A stretch of DNA of 64,000 bases from assembly GCF_900110695.1 (NCBI RefSeq), contig NZ_FOEH01000006.1, positions 62,001-126,000 on the forward strand, read 5' to 3'. The notes below the pieces were generated by a model that had not been told where the DNA came from, did no database searches, and was given only the letters and a program-made list of their open reading frames with translations. A program made the translations under genes and the position numbers. This DNA comes from Virgibacillus subterraneus. Lineage in GTDB: Bacteria > Bacillota > Bacilli > Bacillales > Amphibacillaceae. Position 1 is the first letter of the stretch. The number at the start of each line of letters is the position of its first letter. This document shows, piece by piece, positions 59,408-64,000 of the stretch.

Positions 59408-60247
59408 ATGAGGAAAAAACGGACGAGAAAACATCTTACTAGCTATAATAAGACTGCTACTGTCATACAAGTATTTATAATTTGGTGCTGCATCTTAATA
59501 GCAGGAACCTATTTCAATTCTCATACGAACGCAAGTTTTAATGACATTGAAGAAATTAATGGAGAATTGCACGTTAATTGGGAGCTTGATGATGTAAAAG
59601 ATCCACCTCAGGAAGAATATTGGGATAAAAGTTCATTGAAATTTTCGGGCGAAAACGCTGAATATGGTTTTTGTGAACGAGATGTATCCGGGTTATTTTC
59701 AGGTGTGATAAATGGTGGTGACGGTGATATGAATGGAGAATCAGCGTATGATGTTCATTATCATCAAGACAAAGCCCCTAACAAAAATAGACTTGGAGAT
59801 GTTGTGTATTCAGGTGTGATACAACCATTAGAAACTGGTGAATCAATCATCTTAAAATTTGAACCTGATAATCTTAATGATTTGGAACCAGGCAAATATA
59901 AGTTTAAGGCATATCAACGACTAGGACACGGGGATCCGAATAATGATAACCCTGATGGACCATTGATGGAAATTTGGGGTAATAAGGAAATCACAATTAC
60001 GCAAGAGGAAATCAATAGTTGCATAGCCTTGTCTACGCAGACAGAACAAAGCAGTAAATCTAGCAATGAGGGATTGAATAATAACACGGACAAGGAAGCA
60101 GTTGATGAAGACGTAGATCTCACAAAGAAATCAAATAAGACTGATGCAGAAGAAGCGAAAGAATCTGCTAATAAGGGACAAGAAGCAAATAACCAAGTAA
60201 GTAAAGAGGATACTGCCGATTTTTATGATGAGAAGAACGCACACTAA
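59408..60247 (+). CDS. tapA: TapA-like amyloid fibre assembly protein
   Basis: 279 aa. N-terminal basic region and one hydrophobic segment (VIQVFIIWCCILIAGTYFNS) followed by the SipW-type exit N-A-S-F-N-D-I-E (TNASFNDIEEING). A middle domain has WDKSSLKFSGENAEYGF, VVYSGVIQPLETGESIILKF and PGKYKFKAYQRLGHGDPN. The long Asn/Glu/Lys-rich end is disordered. In B. subtilis TapA starts TasA fibre growth and is cleaved by SipW. ATG 59408 follows GGTGGGAG. First gene of the tapA-sipW-tasA group. Confidence 0.82.
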   Translation: MRKKRTRKHLTSYNKTATVIQVFIIWCCILIAGTYFNSHTNASFNDIEEINGELHVNWELDDVKDPPQEEYWDKSSLKFSGENAEYGFCERDVSGLFSGVINGGDGDMNGESAYDVHYHQDKAPNKNRLGDVVYSGVIQPLETGESIILKFEPDNLNDLEPGKYKFKAYQRLGHGDPNNDNPDGPLMEIWGNKEITITQEEINSCIALSTQTEQSSKSSNEGLNNNTDKEAVDEDVDLTKKSNKTDAEEAKESANKGQEANNQVSKEDTADFYDEKNAH

Positions 60248-60283
60248 TCTATTGGAGGGAAGCAGTGAAAGGGGTGGGAAAAG

Positions 60284-60850
60284 ATGTGGAAAAAGAATAA
60301 GATGAATCGAATAAGCAGGATAATCTCGACACTTCTGATTGTAACGTTAATCGGCATGACTTTATTAGTTATTTCAGCTAGGGTTTCTGGTGATGAACCA
60401 CAGCTTTTCGGTTATCAGTTTAAGACAGTGCTTTCCGGGTCAATGGATCCTGAATTTAGTACAGGTTCAATCATCTTGGTGAAGCGGATCAATGACACAA
60501 GTACACTTATAAAAGGTGACGTAATCACATTTAACCAAGATGGTAATAATTTTGTAACCCATAGAGTTGTTGAAGCTGTAAAGAATGATGGATTAACCCT
60601 ATATAGAACGAAAGGGGACAATAACGAAAATGCTGACATGAACCTTGTTTTACCAGAGAATGTGGTTTCAAAATACACTGGATTCACTGTTCCGTTTGCA
60701 GGCTATTTAGTTAATTATGCTGGTTCACCAATCGGAGTTGCAATTCTCTTAATCGTACCTGGATTGTTGTTACTGGGTTATGCAATTCTAACCTTTCGTG
60801 CAACGATTAAAGAAATTGAATCAAGAACAAAATCGATCAATTTACAATAA
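60284..60850 (+). CDS. sipW: ER-type signal peptidase SipW
   Basis: 188 aa. N-terminal membrane segment (ISTLLIVTLIGMTLLVISA), catalytic Ser in VLSGSMDPEF, the catalytic His of the ER-type enzymes in FVTHRVVEAV, and a C-terminal membrane segment (IGVAILLIVPGLLLLGYAIL). SipW cleaves TapA and TasA. AAGGGGTGGGAAAAG precedes ATG 60284. The position between tapA and a tasA-like gene agrees. Confidence 0.93.
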   Translation: MWKKNKMNRISRIISTLLIVTLIGMTLLVISARVSGDEPQLFGYQFKTVLSGSMDPEFSTGSIILVKRINDTSTLIKGDVITFNQDGNNFVTHRVVEAVKNDGLTLYRTKGDNNENADMNLVLPENVVSKYTGFTVPFAGYLVNYAGSPIGVAILLIVPGLLLLGYAILTFRATIKEIESRTKSINLQ

Positions 60851-60907
60851 GAAGATTTACAAAAATAAATATACCCATGCGGGCAGAAATTTTAGGAGGA
60901 ATAAGTA

Positions 60908-61525
60908 ATGAATATTAAGAAGAAGATGGGCACAGTTATTTTAGCAGGAGCTCTAGGATTATCACTAGTAGGATCTGGAACGTTTGCAGCTTTTAATGAC
61001 GTAGAAAAAATTGATAACACATTTACTGCAGGAACGTTGGATTTGGTCTTAACAGGACAAGAAAAAACGTCATTTGAATTCAGCAATTTGGAACCTGGAG
61101 AATCCTTAACTAAAACCATAACTTTAAAGAACAACGGGTCATTGGCAATTAAGGAAATTTTAATGAGCTCGATGGCAATAGAAGGAAGTTGGACAGATAA
61201 GACAAACCAAAAGTTACCAGATAACGGTATGAACACCGTGGATGACTTTTTAGAACAATTTAATGTAATAGTTAATCAAGGCGAAACAGAAGTATTCAAT
61301 GGAACTCTTGCTGATTTAAATTCAGGTAAAGTGATTATGGGTTCAGAAGGAGGAGCGTTGGAATCCGGTGCTAATATGAGTATCGACATTGAAATTAGCT
61401 TTGTAAACAATGAGAAAAAATATCCTAATAGTCTTTTTATGGAACAAAATAAATTCCAAGGTGAAAGTATAAGTCTTGACTTAATATTCGAGGCAACTCA
61501 GATGTCCGGCGAAGATAAAAGTTAG
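60908..61525 (+). CDS. tasA: TasA/camelysin-family amyloid or spore coat protein
   Basis: 205 aa. Signal peptide MNIKKKMGTVILAGALGLSL with cleavage expected before AAFNDVEKIDNTFTAG, the typical camelysin/TasA start. The Ig-like domain has SFEFSNLEPGESLTKTITLK and NNGSLAIKEI. The family gives matrix fibres (TasA) or surface metalloprotease-like CalY. It is shorter than B. subtilis TasA (261 aa) and close to CalY, so either name may fit. GGAGGA precedes ATG 60908. Confidence 0.88.
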   Translation: MNIKKKMGTVILAGALGLSLVGSGTFAAFNDVEKIDNTFTAGTLDLVLTGQEKTSFEFSNLEPGESLTKTITLKNNGSLAIKEILMSSMAIEGSWTDKTNQKLPDNGMNTVDDFLEQFNVIVNQGETEVFNGTLADLNSGKVIMGSEGGALESGANMSIDIEISFVNNEKKYPNSLFMEQNKFQGESISLDLIFEATQMSGEDKS

Positions 61526-61568
61526 AAATGTATGATGTGAAATTTTTAAACATTGCTGGGGTGATTTT

Positions 61569-62189
61569 ATGAGAAAAAATAAAGTGATAATAGTGCTTCT
61601 TACAATAGTTTTGATTTTGATTTTTCCAATTAATAGTTATGCTTCTGAAGGTAATGTGAATGAAATTGAAGAAATCGACTTAGCAACTAGCCCCAGCAGT
61701 ATATTTTTTAATCTCAATAATATGAAGCCCGGGGATTATGCTATTAAAAATTTAACCGTATCAAATGATGGTAATCAGGGGATTCAGTATAAATTTACAA
61801 ACACTTTTATTGATGGATCTAAAAAGCTATATGATGAATTTCATTTGACCGTTAAAGATGAATCGTCTGTATTATTCGATGGTATGTTGAAAGATTTTAC
61901 TACGCTGGAGCAACGTAACTTAACTGATGGCGATTCAGAAGTGATCAGATTTAAAATTTTAATGCCTTATAAGCTTGGCAATGAATTTCAAGGGTTAGGC
62001 AGTAAATTTGAATTCACATTTTCTATGACAAACATATCTGAAGAAACCATATCTTCAGGTGTAGGCCAGCTATTACCTGATACGGCTACATCAATGTATA
62101 ACTTTCTATTAATCGGAGCAATTGTGCTGTTAAGTGGAGTAGTGTTGTATGGTTACAGTGTTCGAAAAAAACGTATAAAAGAAAGTTAA
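61569..62189 (+). CDS. Sortase-anchored camelysin-like surface protein
   Basis: 206 aa. Signal peptide (VIIVLLTIVLILIFPINSYA), a TasA-like beta domain with FFNLNNMKPGDYAIKNLTVS and NDGNQGIQYKFTNTF, then a cell-wall sorting signal: LPDTATS, a hydrophobic segment (YNFLLIGAIVLLSGVVLYGY) and the positive tail RKKRIKES. LPDTA is the sorting motif used in bacilli such as B. subtilis YhcR. It may tie TasA-type fibres to the wall; this is inference. The sortase gene is not in this window. Confidence 0.85.
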   Translation: MRKNKVIIVLLTIVLILIFPINSYASEGNVNEIEEIDLATSPSSIFFNLNNMKPGDYAIKNLTVSNDGNQGIQYKFTNTFIDGSKKLYDEFHLTVKDESSVLFDGMLKDFTTLEQRNLTDGDSEVIRFKILMPYKLGNEFQGLGSKFEFTFSMTNISEETISSGVGQLLPDTATSMYNFLLIGAIVLLSGVVLYGYSVRKKRIKES

Positions 62190-62201
62190 TGGTTCTACAC
62201 C

Positions 62202-62286
62202 TATAATCGAATCTCAGACCCAAAAAAGTGTCATGAATTTTAAAAAAATAACATGACACTTTTTGCTGTTCGCGTTCGATTGTAAT
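62202..62286. repeat. Palindromic element, short form; also terminator of the tasA operon
   Basis: The ends TATAATCGAATC and GTTCGATTGTA, and the inner arms AAAAAGTGTCATG (62223-62235) and CATGACACTTTTT (62252-62264), form a long hairpin with T run. The ends match the arms at 569-600 and 877-910. It probably stops transcription from the tapA operon. Confidence 0.75.
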
Positions 62287-62507
62287 AGTAGGAGGGATAC
62301 CGTAAGCTATATTTTTGTATTTCCAAGATGTTCATTGCTATATTAATTATTATTCAACAAAATCTGACCTTTTCACCTTTGTGGGATTGCAAACATTCTA
62401 TAGAGAATGATTCGAAAAGAGTGTGTATAATCTTCTTACGTTCGCTGATATCGACGTTTTAGTGAAATTCCCAATGAGCAAAAGTATGAAAAACAGGATT
62501 TCAAAGT

Positions 62508-62527
62508 GTTCACGAAACCGGTTTACT
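62508..62527. promoter_or_regulatory. Upstream LacI-type operator
   Basis: ACGAAACCGGTTTACT at 62512-62527 shares the centre AAACCGGTTT with the perfect site at 62635-62654 but has a weaker right arm. It lies about 55 bases upstream of the -35 element. Confidence 0.7.
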
Positions 62528-62566
62528 TAAAATCTAAATAAAGTTGCTAATTTTCGAAAAAAACTA

Positions 62567-62595
62567 TTGAAAACGGATACATTAATAGTTATAAT
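62567..62595 (+). promoter_or_regulatory. SigA-type promoter of the sugar transporter operon
   Basis: TTGAAA at 62567-62572 and TATAAT at 62590-62595 with a 17-base spacer, about 138 bases before the gene. Confidence 0.75.
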
Positions 62596-62634
62596 CAGAT
62601 TAAGAAATGGAATTGATTCATTTTTTTTCACCTT

Positions 62635-62654
62635 TTACGAAACCGGTTTCGTAA
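62635..62654. promoter_or_regulatory. Downstream LacI-type operator, perfect palindrome
   Basis: TTACGAAACCGGTTTCGTAA is a perfect 20-base palindrome with the central CG of LacI/GalR-family sites, about 33 bases past the expected transcription start. With the upstream site it brackets the promoter. Confidence 0.85.
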
Positions 62655-62733
62655 ATTAATCTGTTTCTTATGTAGTCGTTTCTCAGGTAAGTAAGGTTAA
62701 TAAGAGGATTATTATTAAGGGGGAATTTTACTA

Positions 62734-64000
62734 ATGAAATTCAAAAAAAGTTTACTGATGGTCTTGTTGCTTAGTTTTAGTGCTATTTTATTTGCTTGCA
62801 GCGAGGACAATAAGTCGGCTTCCAGTGAAGAAAAAGTGTCCCTGGACTTTTGGGTGTTCGGAGCAACTAACTATGAATCTTTAGCTGAAGAGTATGAAAA
62901 GGAAAACCCGGATGTGGAAATTAATATTAAGACGTCAGAATTGGGCGATCATCATAACAGTTTATTTACTGCTATTTCTGCTGGTACAGGAGCTCCTGAT
63001 TTGGCAATGATTGAAGTCGATCAGTTGGACCGTTACCGCGAGGCACAAGATCGTTTTGTGAATCTATATGATTTAGGCGCTGAAGACATTAAAGATCAAT
63101 ACTTAGATTGGAAATGGAATGGAGCAGAGAATGGCGAGGGAGATTTCTTGTTTGGACTTCCTACAGACATTGGTCCTAAAGCCATGTATTATCATACAGA
63201 TGTTTTTGAAGAAGCAGGTTTACCAACAGATCCTGATAAAGTCAGCGAATTGATTTCTACATCGGAAGCTTTTGCTGATGCAGCGGGTAAAATACTTGAT
63301 GCTACAGATAAACCGATGGTAGATAGTATGGAAATGGCGTTTCGTGCAAATATGGATGCATTACAAGTTAGTTACTTCAATCGTGATGATGAATTATTAC
63401 TAAGCGAATCCGATAACGGAGTTAAAGAAGCTTACGATTATGCAGTTGAACTTGATTTACAAGGCTATGTAGGAAGCTTCGAAATGTGGACACCAGAATG
63501 GGCGAACGCTTTGAATAAAGGTGGTTTCGGTGTAGAAATGGCTCCAGCTTGGTTGAAAGGTTACATGACAGAGAATGCTCCTGAAGGCGCTGGTAAATGG
63601 CGCGTGACTACACTGCCAACTCAATTCGCTGGTAATTGGGGCGGGTCTTATATAGCGATTCCTTCAGAAACGGAATATAGCGAAGAAGCGTATGAGTTCT
63701 CTAAATGGCTTTTATCTCCAGAGAATCAGTTGGAATCATTTGTAGACAGTGGTTTATTCCCATCCGCTCCAGAAGTGTATGAAATGGAAGAGTTTAAAAA
63801 TAATTCAGACGAATATTTTGGCGGCCAAAATACAGCTAAATACTTCGCAGAAGCGGCAAAACAAATTCCTGAAGTTTATAAAGGACCTAAATATGTAACC
63901 GTAAATAACGAAATCTTGACTGCCTTAAGAAATGTTCAAGAAGGCGGAGATCCTGAGAAAGAATGGGAGGACGCTGTTACGCGTATCGAAGGCTTGCTTA
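62734..64000 (+). CDS. Sugar ABC transporter substrate-binding lipoprotein, 3' end outside window
   Basis: ATG 62734 follows AAGGGGGAATT. The product has a signal peptide with lipobox (ILFACSE, Cys23) and a family 1 extracellular solute-binding domain: VSLDFWVFGATNYESLAEEY, AISAGTGAPDLAMIEVDQLD, FGLPTDIGPKAMYYHTDVFE, WGGSYIAIPSETEYSEEAYE. At least 422 codons are visible, so only the last few residues are missing. It should bind a mono- or oligosaccharide; the permease genes are expected downstream. The LacI-type operators suggest induction by the sugar. Confidence 0.9.
   Translation, partial: MKFKKSLLMVLLLSFSAILFACSEDNKSASSEEKVSLDFWVFGATNYESLAEEYEKENPDVEINIKTSELGDHHNSLFTAISAGTGAPDLAMIEVDQLDRYREAQDRFVNLYDLGAEDIKDQYLDWKWNGAENGEGDFLFGLPTDIGPKAMYYHTDVFEEAGLPTDPDKVSELISTSEAFADAAGKILDATDKPMVDSMEMAFRANMDALQVSYFNRDDELLLSESDNGVKEAYDYAVELDLQGYVGSFEMWTPEWANALNKGGFGVEMAPAWLKGYMTENAPEGAGKWRVTTLPTQFAGNWGGSYIAIPSETEYSEEAYEFSKWLLSPENQLESFVDSGLFPSAPEVYEMEEFKNNSDEYFGGQNTAKYFAEAAKQIPEVYKGPKYVTVNNEILTALRNVQEGGDPEKEWEDAVTRIEGLL

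Overview
The window is AT-rich chromosomal DNA of a low-GC Gram-positive endospore former of the family Bacillaceae. The order of the purine operon (purEKBCSQLFMNHD), the following yerA-yerB-yerC-pcrB-pcrA-ligA-camS block and gatCAB-dgkB-rlmCD matches the arrangement known from Bacillus subtilis. YjcZ- and YpzI-type small proteins and a TasA/SipW cluster also point to a spore- and biofilm-forming bacillus. The protein style and the repeats suggest a halotolerant genus such as Virgibacillus, Oceanobacillus or Lentibacillus; this is an inference, since no marker gene that settles it is present.

Layout. 1-519: 3' part of an UPF0316 membrane protein (yebE position). 525-1557: terminator, nested repeats, a short-chain dehydrogenase relic, then two PurR boxes, a promoter and a guanine riboswitch with its terminator. 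1558-14365: the complete IMP biosynthesis operon, twelve tightly packed genes, interrupted only by a 210-bp array of 21-bp repeats between purN and purH. 14528-24551: adenine deaminase-like yerA, lipoprotein yerB, TrpR-like yerC, then the pcrB-pcrA-ligA-camS operon. 24797-30159: proline catabolism and uptake (rocA, putP), with an RRNPP-type TPR regulator and a tiny exported peptide gene between them, plus a 35-residue membrane peptide just before putP. 30315-36086: gatCAB, dgkB, rlmCD.

36059-42907 is an accessory region in decay: relics of a serine recombinase, an IS21-type element, an alkyl sulfatase, a SEC-C protein and frameshifted unknown genes, around one intact unknown membrane protein and an intact dihydrouridine synthase. 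42908-44622 holds the most unusual structure: about 1 kb of partly decayed tandem units rich in TATCGC...GCGATA palindromes, leading into a MerR-HTH/coiled-coil DNA-binding protein whose own 5' region seems to be the source of the units.

44644-58667 carries small conserved or hypothetical genes: an HTH and vWA divergent pair, a helical-repeat protein, DUF5694, a CtaB-like prenyltransferase, a transposase-derived HTH protein, a channel-like protein, a GNAT protein, UPF0158, an RluD-type pseudouridine synthase, DUF6933, a P1 peptidase, a TlpA-type thioredoxin and a two-component system. 59408-62189 is a tapA-sipW-tasA-like operon ending in a sortase-anchored camelysin-like protein. 62734-64000 is the start of a sugar ABC-transporter operon whose promoter is flanked by two LacI-type operators.

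No rRNA, tRNA, CRISPR array or prophage was seen. All coordinates, motifs and starts come from reading the sequence; family names come from memory of those families and no database search was run.
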